NCBI GenBank assembly: GCA_038087015.1
Contig: JASBNA010000011.1
Span: 806,001 to 870,000, forward strand
Source: Cerrena zonata
Lineage: Eukaryota > Basidiomycota > Agaricomycetes > Polyporales > Cerrenaceae
Direction: 5' to 3'
DNA length: 64,000 nucleotides
The notes below the pieces were generated by a model, which worked only from the letters and a program-made list of their open reading frames with translations, made no database searches and was not told where the DNA came from. This document shows positions 23,584 to 34,668 of this stretch, piece by piece (within the stretch, counting starts at the first letter, position 1; the number at the start of each line of letters is the position of its first letter). The translations under genes and the position numbers were made by a program.

Positions 23584-25302
23584 ATGTCTTCCACAATTCC
23601 CATTAATCAGTTTGACCCAACAGCCCCCACCCCCCAAAACACCCCCCTCACTCATGCCCCCATCGCTCAGGGTCTTTCCCGGCCCACCGTTCCCGATATT
23701 ACGGAGGCCAACGAGGAAGAAGACGACGACGACGACGAACCTAGCCCTGATGAAATCCGCCAGGCTATGCTCGGTCTCGTCCAAGGCCGTCTTGGCGAAC
23801 TTGTAGGACGAAGCTCTGGTTATGTCGAGAGCCTCCCGGTCGAAATTAAGCTTAACATCGAGGCCCTCAAGGGTGTACATGCTAAGCAGACTGAGCTCCA
23901 AAATCAGTACAAGCGCGAGTGTCTTGCTCTCGAAAAGAAGGTTAGCACACATTCTAATGCCACTTAACCCTTGATATGTCTATCGTCGGATCACTTTCTT
24001 CGATCGACCCTGGAGCGATTAAAATCCGCTGTGGTGGGCTCACCTTTGCTTTGGCCTAGAGCCGTTAACAGTGATCGCGAAAAATACCCTGCTACGCCTA
24101 CACTTTCTAGTCCTCGACGTCGTTATCTTTGTATTTTTGCTTCTCTGATACTGACTTCTGTGGCCCTTTTTCTTTAGTATGCGGAGCTCCACAAGCCCTT
24201 GTACGAGCGCCGAAAGGAGATTGTCTCGGGTGCTTCTAAGCCTACTCCTGAAGAAATCAAGGCAGGCGAGGAGACCTCCCTAAAAGATGACGAAGAATTC
24301 AGTGCACCTTCGAAGGAGGGCAAAGAACCTAGTCCCGATGGTGTCCCTGAGTTCTGGCTCACTGCTCTCCGCAACCACCCCATCCTCAATGAGATCATTA
24401 CGGATCGCGACGCGGCTGCATTGAAGCACCTCGTTGATGTTCGTATTGAATACCTTCCCACTTCGGATACTACCCCTGGTTTCAAGCTCCTATTCCAATT
24501 CAACGCCAACGAGTTTTTCGAGAATACTCTGTTAGAGAAGACTTATCTCTACCAAGAGGAAGTCGGCTACGCGGGTGACTTTGTATACGATCGTGCGATC
24601 GGTACTGAAATCAAATGGAAGGAGGATAAAGATTTGACCAAGGAGTTCGAGATCAAGAAGCAACGCAACAAGAGTATGTCCCTGATTATCTCGTTTCTCC
24701 AAGGTTTCTAATATTAGTTTTGAATAGACACGAACCGCACTCGTCTCGTCCGCAAGGCACGCCCAGCTGAATCCTTCTTCAACTTCTTCTCTCCCCCCAT
24801 ACCACCCAATGAGGATACTCTCAAGACTACCGACATCGAGATTGAAGACCTCGAGGAGATTGACGAGAAACTTGAGCTTGATTACCAGATTGGTGAAGAC
24901 ATCAAGGAGAAGGTTTGTGTCTCATCTTCCTACTTCATCTGCTAGTGCGATGCTCATGTCACACTTCGTATAGGTCATCCCCCATGCTGTTGATTGGTTC
25001 ACCGGCAAGGCTCTTCAATTTGAAGACTTTGATGATGACGATGATGATGACTTCGAGGACATCGATGATGAGGACGACGATGAGGATGCTTTCGAGGATG
25101 AGGTATGTTCATACAACTCACTGTTGCCACCGACATCTGCCCACCCCCTTACTCGATATTTTGCTTCGATGACTGATTCCGCCGTTCGTTTTTACAGGAC
25201 AGTGACTCAGAAGAGGAACTCCCCGCAAGACGTCGTGGCCCACCTAAGAGCCGTGCCGCCGCTTCATCGAACGTTAACCCAGACGAATGCAAACAGCAGT
25301 AA
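23584..25302 (+). CDS. NAP1: Nucleosome assembly protein NAP1 (histone chaperone)
   Basis: NAP1 binds H2A-H2B, shuttles it into the nucleus and helps assemble nucleosomes. The gene starts 351 bases after the UBP14 stop, on the same strand. The first exon has an acidic tract (EEEDDDDDEPSPDE) and a long dimerisation helix region (ALKGVHAKQTELQNQYKREC). A 237-base intron (23942-24178) then leads to YAELHKPLYERRKEIVSG, the NAP fold with FWLTALRNHPILNEIITDRD and the VDVRIEYLP strand, ESFFNFFSPP, and a long acidic C-terminal tail. This tail is interrupted by two further introns, the last in the Asp/Glu-rich stretch. The frame is open throughout and the length (about 410 residues) is normal. The C-terminus lacks the yeast-type CAAX end; it finishes in CKQQ. 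Confidence 0.97.
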
Positions 25303-26841
25303 ACGTTGCCCTCGCTATCCCCATTGCTTTTTTCTTCACACCCCGAATGGCCTTCAATCCCATTTTCCTTAGTTTTGGCGTTCGGTCTCATTACAACTGA
25401 TCCCTCTCAAAATCACACGCACAATCATTGCTGCTTACTGCTGTTGTTTGTTGTTCCCTTCATCCACTCTGTATAATCGTGCCGAACTCAACCGTCAATC
25501 TTCGCCTGCTATATCAGGTCTTCTGACATCATTTCCCTCGTTGTTCTTTGCTTCTCTTTTGTGGTGCTCTTGGTTTCCTTGCTCGTTCGCTTCGATGCCA
25601 GTTACTAGATAACATAGAGGATGAGATATCCCCGCCCTACGTTGTCCTGGTATGTGGTCTTCGTTGAGAAAAGGGTATAATTCAATGGTAGTATTTCCCC
25701 TTCTATACGATAGCGTAACATACCGGCTTTTATGATTATAACGAATAAAAGAATAAAAGGCCTTGAATGTTGTAAGATAGTTGCCTCTCATCTACATGTC
25801 GTTCGACAATTTCCATGTTTCTTCTGCCATTCTTGGTTGACACGAGCACATTCTCATTTTTCAATTATTGACTTCCTCCGACTCGGACTGATCGACGCAA
25901 CGTGAACTTCAAAAGTTGCTCCATTAATATGCGTAGTTACTCGAGTGGTGGCCGGGGTAACGACTGGTCAACAGTGTTACGACGAAGTGAGATAAGGGAA
26001 GTCCTTGCCTTTTTTGGAGATGTTTGTCTCTATTTATGTCGTGAGACTTCGAGGCTGTCACCGTCAGACATTCTTCAAGTTACAACTTCCAAGCACCTTC
26101 AACTACTTACTCCTTGGTAGCCTCCGAGTCTCATCTAGAAATATTATCAAACATCAAACACTCGCAACATCAAACCGACCAATATGATAAACTCACCCTC
26201 CTAAGGGTGCTTAACTGTACAGTGATGCAGCTGAGTTACCAATGCATGTTGGCCCTAGTCATGGACCATGGTACTCATGACTACCACGAATAAACTGCTA
26301 AACTTGTCTCTTTACTCCTTACGCCGAAGGACGTAATTGTTGATCCAGACCAAGATCTGTTTTCAGTGCATTGTTCTGAGACCGTGTTTCGAATCGACAG
26401 CATGTCATCACTTTCATTCTGGATCTACACCCGGCCCTGGAAATAGCAGGTATGGCTTTCGGATCGAATTGTTATATCCTCACAACCAGTGCTACCTGTC
26501 TCGTTTAGCTGTTCGATCACCCGCCGATGTTTGACATGCATTGAATATCTCCTTTCCGCTCGCCAAGAGATCGCTGGTGTCTTACAATGATGTGCTATTG
26601 CCGGACTTCACGGTTCACTAAAGATCCTATATCACCGCGTTGTGCACAGCCCTTTCTTGTGTATCATTGACCAAGTGAAATAAATACGAGAGGCTGAACA
26701 AGTCGAACCTCCATTTCCTTTCTTTTGTTCTTTTTTCTTACGAGCTTTTTATTCTCTTCTCTACCAGCAGGATCTGGTTTTTTCTTTCTTCTTCCTTTCT
26801 TAAACTATCTTCATTTTACGACTTCCTTCCACGTTTTTGAG
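25303..26841. other. Intergenic region
   Basis: About 1.5 kb of AT-richer sequence between two plus-strand genes, starting with the probable NAP1 3' UTR. Short frames at 25495-25791 (-) and 25902-26187 (+) show no known motif. A pyrimidine-rich stretch at about 26710-26840 immediately precedes the next start codon, as in a fungal leader. Confidence 0.5.
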
Positions 26842-28033
26842 ATGCCTTCCTTCAGCAAACTTTCCGTGGCGCTCCTCTACCTGACCCTATGTGCTTACGC
26901 AGTACCGGTTCCTGTGGTAAGTACCAGTGCAACTGGCGTTGGCTATGTAGTCTAATGAACTCGTGCCTAGACAAACAACATAGTAACTTCCATCGAAATT
27001 AGGGATGATGTTGTAAGTATTCCATTCACATCTAGTCCGATTATAGACTAACAATGACCAGACTGTGGGTCACCTTGCTCGTCGAGCTATTGCGAACCCA
27101 GCTCCTACTGCTGCAGAGTTCGTTGGTTTCCATGGAACGAATAGTGTATGTTATCTTCAATTTCCTTAATCCATCGTCATACTTAATTATTTCGATATAG
27201 GCAACTGCTGATCTTTGGGAGAAATCCGGATCAATCGTGAAACCGGGCAGTCTGAACTTTGACTTCATATCCTTCAGTGCCCTGCGTGGCCTATTGGGCG
27301 GAAGTGCCGGTGGTTCTGGAGCAGATGCTGAATTAGGTCCTGGGTTGTATGTCTCTGACGACATCACACAGTACGTTGGGAGCAATCTATGATTCCTCAG
27401 CTACTGTGATATTGACAACCATTATGCAGGACACTATTCTTTGCGAACGGTAATGCTAGTAAAAATAAAGGCACGACAGCGAAAATCTGTGCAATCTTCG
27501 CAAAGAACTCGAATGAATGGAGAGCGTTACCCAAGGTAATGATCGTTATCAACTTCCTTAGAGACTTTGCTGACCTTTGTGTATAGGCTATAATTCCTAA
27601 AACACTTTTCGGTAACGGGAACTTTGAGAAAGCACGAACAGCCTACCTAACAGGCCTCGCAACTCTCTTGAAGAAAACCTTTGCTCCAGCTGGAGTCATC
27701 AGGTTTGGTTTCTTATCTGGGTCTTCAAGCCAAATGATCCTGCCCGAGAGTTTGAACTCGAAGTTCTTTGCCAAGTGTTTCGACGCCAGCCTCGTAGGCA
27801 CAAATGGTCAAATTACTGCTGACCCAGCAGTCCCTCCTCTCCCTGTTGGAGTTGCTCCGTTCACACCAGCTGTACGTACATCTCACAACTTTAACATGCT
27901 CGGTTCCTGATCACTCGAATTCTCTTTCTAGGCGAGCTATCTTGGTAGAGACCGTCAGACGCAGTGGAATATCCAAGCAGGTGTCGATGGGCTTGTTAAA
28001 CAATCCAAGAATGCAGCGAATCTTGCGAGGTAG
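26842..28033 (+). CDS. Secreted ADP-ribosyltransferase-like protein
   Basis: A predicted extracellular protein with features of the H-Y-[EQ] class of mono-ADP-ribosyltransferases, which move ADP-ribose from NAD+ to a target. ATG 26842 starts a signal peptide (FSKLSVALLYLTLCAYAVP). After two tiny exons comes a strand with Phe-His-Gly-Thr (His codon 27131-27133), the usual NAD-binding strand. A later Gly-Leu-Tyr-Val segment (Tyr codon 27348-27350) fits the second class residue. The third catalytic acid cannot be placed with confidence. About seven introns, all short and GT-AG, were seen; the stop is at 28031-28033. I recall comparable secreted families in several Agaricomycetes. Target, toxicity and even activity are unknown, and a non-enzymatic descendant is possible. 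Confidence 0.7.
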
Positions 28034-28869
28034 ATGCGCTATGTGGTTGGTCTCTCATTAAAACATTCCCACAATACTGGCGTATGCATTCTTTAAGATA
28101 CTTATTTACATATCTCGAAGGAAACATTTAGATTTGGCGTACTGTATGATTATCGACCGATATCTAGCGCTGAAGAGTTAGTATAGCACATGGACTATAA
28201 TTGAAAACAAATGCCACTTGTTCCAACTCACAAAGCCCTCCCCTCGTAATAGATTGTTGGTAGCCCAGTGATTGATGTTTGACGAAAACACACCGTAGCA
28301 GAAAATGTTGGCGATATTTCCCACGAGCTGGCAACACTGCAAACTTCGTCTTAACGTGACCATGACTATAACTGTTGGTGAGTAACACAAAGCCTAATTT
28401 TGTAACAGCTAACTCTGGTGGTTTCTCACTCAGTCAAGTCAGGCACCAATTCGTTTTCTCTCAGAGAGTCTCTTAAATAGTTCTGCCAACTCTCGATCGC
28501 GCTGGCAGTCTACTCGCGTTGAGCCATAACTTGAAGAACCCGTTTCAATAGAACAGCAAGCAGCTATGACGAACTAGAGGCGAGGTTTGTATCATCAATA
28601 ATGCAGATCCTTTCCCTCCATACATCATCACAAGGCCACGTCTTTGGTCCAGTTTCGTCGGGGTTATAATTGAAAACATCTTTCCCTATGAGTGTTTGCG
28701 TTCATGGTACGCCTGTGTCAGCTGCTGTCCAAACGATAATTTAAGCCCTCTTCATCATTTCGAAGCATTTGTTGAGCTTAAGGGCACGAACGTTGCCGGT
28801 ACCCCACAGCATCTATTTAACTTCCTTGGCGGGGCTCACATTCAATTGTCTCCCACCGCAACATCTGCC
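28034..28869. other. Intergenic region
   Basis: About 0.8 kb holding the 3' flank of the ADP-ribosyltransferase-like gene and the promoter of the MFS gene. Short frames on the minus strand at 28164-28390 are not supported. An upstream in-frame ATG at 28696 could extend the MFS protein, but the added residues look unlike a transporter N-terminus. Confidence 0.45.
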
Positions 28870-31309
28870 ATGATTCCCCAGGCTACAGCAGACGACAACA
28901 AGACTCTTACCGATGTTGAACATATCGAAATCATTCACGACGAGGATGAGCTTCTTGCTCCCGAGCAAAGAGTACAGGCTGAGAAGCGTCTTGTTCGACT
29001 ATTAGATATGCGCTTGCTCCCTACGATTATTCTGATTTTTCTCATGAACTATTCGGATGTGAGTGTAATCTCAGAATATGATAGAATTCCTAATATATTA
29101 GATGAAGCGAAATGCCCTCGCAGCTGCCAGGGTGGAGGGGTTGCAAGATGACCTTCATTTGACTGGTAAGTGTCTCACTCCAATGCGTTGCTTAACTCTG
29201 ACACCTCCAAACTCAGACATACAGTATTCAACCGTCCTCGCTGTACTTTATGTTTTATACATCCCAGCGCAGGTTCCTTCAAATATGATACTGAATCGAA
29301 TAGCCAGGTACTTATTTTCAAGGCACCAGCTGATTGCTGACGGACTTTGTTGCAGGCCATCGTATTACATCCCAGCCTGTACTGTGCTATGGGGCTTGAC
29401 GAGTGCCCTCACTGGTGTACGCCCCGTCCTAACATACAGCGTGACCTATCTACATCACTGATATTCCTAGATAACAAAGGATTACAGAGGTATTCTCGCT
29501 GCTCGCATAGCTCTAGGGCTACCCGAGGTATACATACTCGTGCAGGAAACAACTACTACTGTAACTCAAGCCGATGTTTAAGGCTGCTTTCTACCCTGGT
29601 GCAGTCTATCTACTCTCCTGTTGGTATACTCGTAAGGTTGATGAATGACTACGTCACACATTTGACTTGGCTTGACATTATATTTCAGGAATTGGCTTTG
29701 CGATCAGCTATCATGTACGGCGGGTCGATGATCTCCAATGCATTCTCAAGTGTGCGTGACAGTATTCTATCAAGTATTTCACAATTCACTCGATTGCATC
29801 ACTTCATATTAGATTATAGCTGCAGGTATCCTTTCTAGTATGGAAGGGGTAAAAGGTATCCGCGCTTGGAGATGGTGAGTCTCGTCTAATGATGCCCGTC
29901 GATAATACTGAATGGAAGGTCCAAGGCTATTTTTTATCGAGGCAAGGCTCCATCTCGTTGCTCTGGCCCACATTTCAACATCTTTTCATAGGGCTCGATC
30001 ACGATCACCATTGGTTTCTTTGCTATGTGCGTACCTCATGTTCTTGTGATGACATTGATGTCTTTAACGCGTAGGTGTTAGTTGGGCATTGCCAGATTAT
30101 GTGAGTTACGGTCATAGTTTATGCCAATGTGGACTTCGTTACATTCTTCCACAGACACATAACACGAGATGGCTTTCTCCTTCTCAGAGGCGGTTAGCTC
30201 AGATACGCCTCGCAGAAGATGCTGGAGAAATCGACGAAGATTCCAAACGAGAATCGTACGTGTATGTCATCGTTATCGATTTTCAAAATTTTTGATTATC
30301 AGAATGCAGGGCACTTTCCGGTTTGATTCAGGCATTGAAAGATCCAAAGGTGCCACTGTTTGGTCTCATGACGTGTTCGCAGCTCTTAGGAATGAGCTTT
30401 ATGAACTTCTTTCCGACGTAATCAACATCACCATACCACCAAAAACAATACTAATATAGTCTCGTGCCCAGGTTGACTTCTACGTTGGGCTTCAACACAA
30501 CCATTAGTCTGCTTTTAGCTGCCCCGCCATGGATCTTAACGACGATAATCAGTTGTGTAAATGCCTGGCATGCCGGTGAGTAATTTTTAATGGAAACTGT
30601 TGATTTTTCATGACATTCCCCAGATCGTACTGGTGAACGTTATATTCACACAGCCGGGTGGTGGTGGATCGCCATCGTTGGATACATTATTGGACTTACC
30701 ACAGCATCTGTCGCCGGTCGATATGTAGCACTGTTTCTTATGACACCCGGATTCTCAGGTATGACAGTTTCATGTTCTATCGTCCCATGTTTTCACTCCC
30801 CATCCCCGTTATATAGCTGTTCCGATGGTTTTTGTATGGGTGGCAAATGCTGTTCCTCGTCCTCCAGCGAAGCGTTCCGCCGCAATCGGTGTCACGAACG
30901 GACTCGGTACTTGTGGCCTTTTGTGAGTATTGTACATCATATTTCTCGTGGCTCTTTTATCTTCGTTAACCTTCATGGTAGAATTGGCTCGTTCGCATGG
31001 AAGGCTGAATGGGGTCCCGACTACCATCCCTCGATGTTCATTGGCATAGCCACTCTTGTTTTTGCATCTTTTTTAGGCCTAGGTAAGCAGGCGTATCGAC
31101 CAAATCACCCACGTTGTATACTAATTAGTTCCTCGTTTGCATTAGTCATCCGCTACCTGCTCGTGAAAGCGAACAAAGACTTCGAGAAAAAGGAACTAGC
31201 AGACTTGAGTGAGGCGCAGCGAAAGCGAATTGAGGAAGCTGCGAAGCTGGAGGGTATCACAGTTGCACAAGCAATGGAAAATAAGAAAGGATTCCGGTAT
31301 CTTTACTGA
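28870..31309 (+). CDS. MFS transporter of the Dal5/Tna1 anion:cation symporter family
   Basis: A twelve-helix plasma-membrane carrier of the family that includes yeast allantoate (Dal5) and nicotinate (Tna1) permeases. Substrates of the family are small organic anions, and which one applies here is unknown. Signatures: a hydrophilic N-terminus ending in KRLVRLLDMRLLP, the first helix with NYSD, DIQYSTVLAVLYVLYIPAQVPSN split over exons, TKDYRGILAARIALGLPE, an SCWYTRK/ELALRSAIMYGGSMISN junction, and TRWLSPSQRRLAQIRL in the central loop. The C-terminal half has WHADRTGERYIH and GVTNGLGTCG. Many short introns are needed, and all the junctions I checked keep the frame. One of them (29942-29991) is a GC-AG intron with donor GCAAGG. 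The C-terminus is cytoplasmic, basic and ends KKGFRYLY. Confidence 0.92.
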
Positions 31310-32207
31310 TGTGTATTGCTTGTCTAACAAGTAGTCCCTATATCCGTATCGCCGCTATCATTACGGCACGGAGAAGTGTAGCACATATCGAAAGAACACT
31401 CAATGCAGAGGCATTAGGTGGATTTGTAAACGACACAACCATTGGAAGTTGACCGTGCTGGTCTTTACGTTCAACGGAAGGGAACTGAACGCCGAACTTG
31501 AGAAATCCCCAGAAGATTTCCTTTGCCAGTACATGCTCGGTCGGATATCTGGACTGAGTAATAGACGTTTCCAAAGTTCTATGTGAGCCGTAGGAGAATA
31601 TACACGAGCCGATTTCATTGACTGGGTATAGACAAGGTATGATGTAGATAATAGCAAGATACATACTACAACTGTATCGAAGAGCAGAGGTTGGATCTGA
31701 GGTTAAGGCTCCCGCTTATATGGGTGTTCCCACCATGGCATTCTGTCGATGTTACATAGGATCGTAAAATACCCTTCGTTTCCTACTATACGCATTACAA
31801 TTACATGATCCATCGAGCCACACCCCGTACGTGAGAAGGAGTGACGTTTTAGATGGTCTGCAGCTTACGTTTAAAGTTCACGATTGGATATCGAACTTTC
31901 AAGTCTCTCGATATGACATCGTAATTTCCGATGACTTTGTAACTCCAGGTGACCTCGGTCGCAGGTCACAGGCCGCAGGCGTAAACGAAGCATCTGACAA
32001 AAGATGGTCCGGACCACGAGTACTTTCCCAAAGACTAACAGCGTACATGATCGCGCCTTATGGCGAATTTACTTCCGCCCTCCTAAAAACGGACAGACAA
32101 ATGCAAAGGACTTGCGAAGCGGATGCCCGTGACCCCTCTCTTGGTTCCCTGAGCTTGGGTTTACGATCGATATCGCTCTGATATCTCTCAATAGTACCAC
32201 CATCACA
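31310..32207. other. Intergenic region
   Basis: About 0.9 kb between two plus-strand genes. Overlapping minus-strand frames at 31338-31664 and a plus-strand frame at 31831-32181 have no recognisable features. The promoter of the flavin monooxygenase gene must lie here. Confidence 0.45.
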
Positions 32208-34457
32208 ATGTCTGCTGCAGCCAAACACTACCTCCCTACCACAGAGACTCTGCAAACACCCTTCCCGGCTAATGTTGACGCAGACAAAGTAGCGCGGGAA
32301 TGGCTAGACTCATTTTCAAACGCGCTTGCATCCAATAACGTTGACGCTATTCTCTCACACATTCACACTGATGGATGGTGGAGAGATTGCTTTGCACTCA
32401 CTTGGGATCTGCGGACGTTCCAAGGGGCAGTCAAGATCAAGCAATTTATTCAGGATCGGGTGACCAGCTCGAAGATCTCTGACATTAAGCTTGAATTTGC
32501 CAGGACCGAGAAACCCTTCGAGGACGTTTCTTGGATAACCCTTCAATTTGATTTCGGGACGGATGTCATCGGTGGAAAAGGCCTCGTTAGGCTCGTCCCC
32601 ACACCTAATGGTGAATGGAAAGCCTTCCTTCTCTTTACAAATCTCGAAAACCTCAAGGGTCATCCCGAGAAGACTGGGCCTAACAGGAACTTCGAACCTA
32701 ACCATGGCAAGTGGCGAGATCAGCGTAACCGCGAAAAGGAATTCGCAGATGGTGACCCTGAAGTCCTTGTCGTTGGTGGAGGTCAATCCGGATTGGACGT
32801 CGCTGCCCGCCTCAAGCATCTAGGTGTTTCGAACCTGGTCATTGAGAAACAGGGGCGTATCGGTGACCAATGGAGAAACCGATACTCTGCTTTATGTCTT
32901 CATGACCCTGTTTGTAAGTTGCGATCTTGAAGATCCAGATGCCTTTCCTTGAAGTGCTGACAGGCTCGGTACAGGGTTCGATCACATGCCTTACCTCCCG
33001 TACGTAATCTCTTATTTTGCTCTGTGTTCCATTTCCTCAACTCTTATGCACAAACAGATTCCCTGATTCCTGGCCCGTGTATACTCCTGCTCAGAAACTC
33101 GCCGATTGGCTTGAGTTCTTCGCTGAAGCCTTAGAGCTTAATGTTTGGACCTCTTCTCTCGTGACTAAAGCTTATCGTGACGAGAGCATCAACAAGTGGA
33201 TTGTTACTGTCCAAAGAGGAGATGGCTCCGAACGGGTTTTCCGTGTGGATCATGTCGTCTTTTCACTGGGTCTTGGAGGAGGCAACCCGATCATCCCCAA
33301 TTTCCCCGGCCGCGAACAATTCCAAGGCGAAGTCATTCACTCTACGCAACACAAGTCCGCGAAAGACCACATTGGAAAGAAGGTCGTCATCGTAGGTGCT
33401 TGCACCTCAGGTATGAATAACAGAACATTTAATGTAATGGGCTATCTAACAAATGTATTTAGCTCATGATATTGCTGATGACTACGCCGAACACGGAGTT
33501 GGTACGTCTACTACCCTCTTTCATCATGTGTTCATTTATTTATTTCCGATTTCAAGATGTCACTATCTTCCAACGTAGTTCGACTTACATCATGACTACA
33601 AAGGAGGGCATGCCTCGTCTCATGAAACGTACGCTTCAGTATAACTTTTTTACATGCATCATCTCTGACTTAGCTCCAACTCAGCGGATTATTGGGAGGG
33701 TGGTCCACCCGTCGAACAGGCCGACCGTCAGAGCAACTCCGTCCCAATCTACTTTAACAAGATGCTTGCTCAACGTGTATGCGTTGGTTTACATGATGCT
33801 GATAGGTAAGTAGGACAGAAGCTTCTCATTTACTCTTTCCTTTGCTTATACCGTTACAGGGAGCTTGTCGAGGGTCTTCACAAGGTCGGATACAAGACCA
33901 ACTATGGCGAAGACGGGTCAGGCTTCTTATTCCTTGCCCTGAAACGCGCCGGAGGTTATTACCTTGGTATGGACGTGTTTTCTCGTTTAAGCCCTCGCTT
34001 ACCTTTTCCTAGACGTCGGTGCTTGTCAAAAGATCATCGATGGAAAGATCAAGATCAAGAACGGCACTCAAATTTCCTCCTTCACCAAAACCGGTCTTGC
34101 ATTCGAGGATGGAACCACTATCGATGCTGATGTAGTACTCTACGCTACAGGCTTCAGCGACGCCCGTGATCCAATTCGCAAGATTGTATCCGAAGAGGTC
34201 GGGGCGAAATTGCCACCCATCTGGGGTCTGAATGCCGAGGGAGAGTTGAGAGGCACTTGGAGAGAATTAGGCACCCCTGGGTTATGGTACATGATGGGTA
34301 ACTTGGCTTGGTGCCGTTTCTTCTCCAAACACGTTGCTCTGCGTGAGTGTGATCTTCTTCTCAATTTTTTGGATCTGTATCTTACCTTCGATTTACAGAA
34401 ATCAAAGCGAAGCAAGAGGGTCTCTTCGGTACCCGTTACTCTGCACCACTGGAATAG
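32208..34457 (+). CDS. Flavin-containing monooxygenase with NTF2-like N-terminal domain
   Basis: An FAD/NADPH-dependent oxygenase of the FMO/YUCCA-like group, acting on a soft nucleophile or carbonyl substrate that cannot be named. The first exon (about 170 residues) begins with an NTF2/SnoaL-like fold (EWLDSFSNALASNNVDAILSHI, then DGWWRDCFALTWDLRTFQG). The FAD Rossmann motif VLVVGGGQSGLDVAARL follows in the same exon. Later exons give the FMO-type segment (FPGREQFQGEVIHSTQHKS), the NADPH motif VVIVGACTSAHDIADDYA and DVVLYATGF near the C-terminus. The last exon ends in SAPLE. Introns are short, and the reading frame holds across them. The gene is convergent with the DHA2 transporter, only 211 bases away. 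Homologues are common in filamentous fungi, often several per genome. Confidence 0.92.
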
Positions 34458-34668
34458 ACGGATGTAACTCGTTTTCACAACGAAAAATGTATTCAACGAA
34501 AACTCTCATTCAATGTATTCTGTAGACGGAACAAAATGTATATTCGTGCAAAACATGTGGTATTTACAACAGTGATATCATGATACCCATACTAAGCGAA
34601 CAGAATAACCACCCAAAAATATCGCATTGACATTTTAGCAACTTAAGGTTAGGATGCATTGAGCATCA

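Noticed and set aside
28696..28869. N-terminal extension of the MFS transporter
   Set aside because: The extra residues are unlike the short acidic heads of the family; ATG 28870 gives a normal start.
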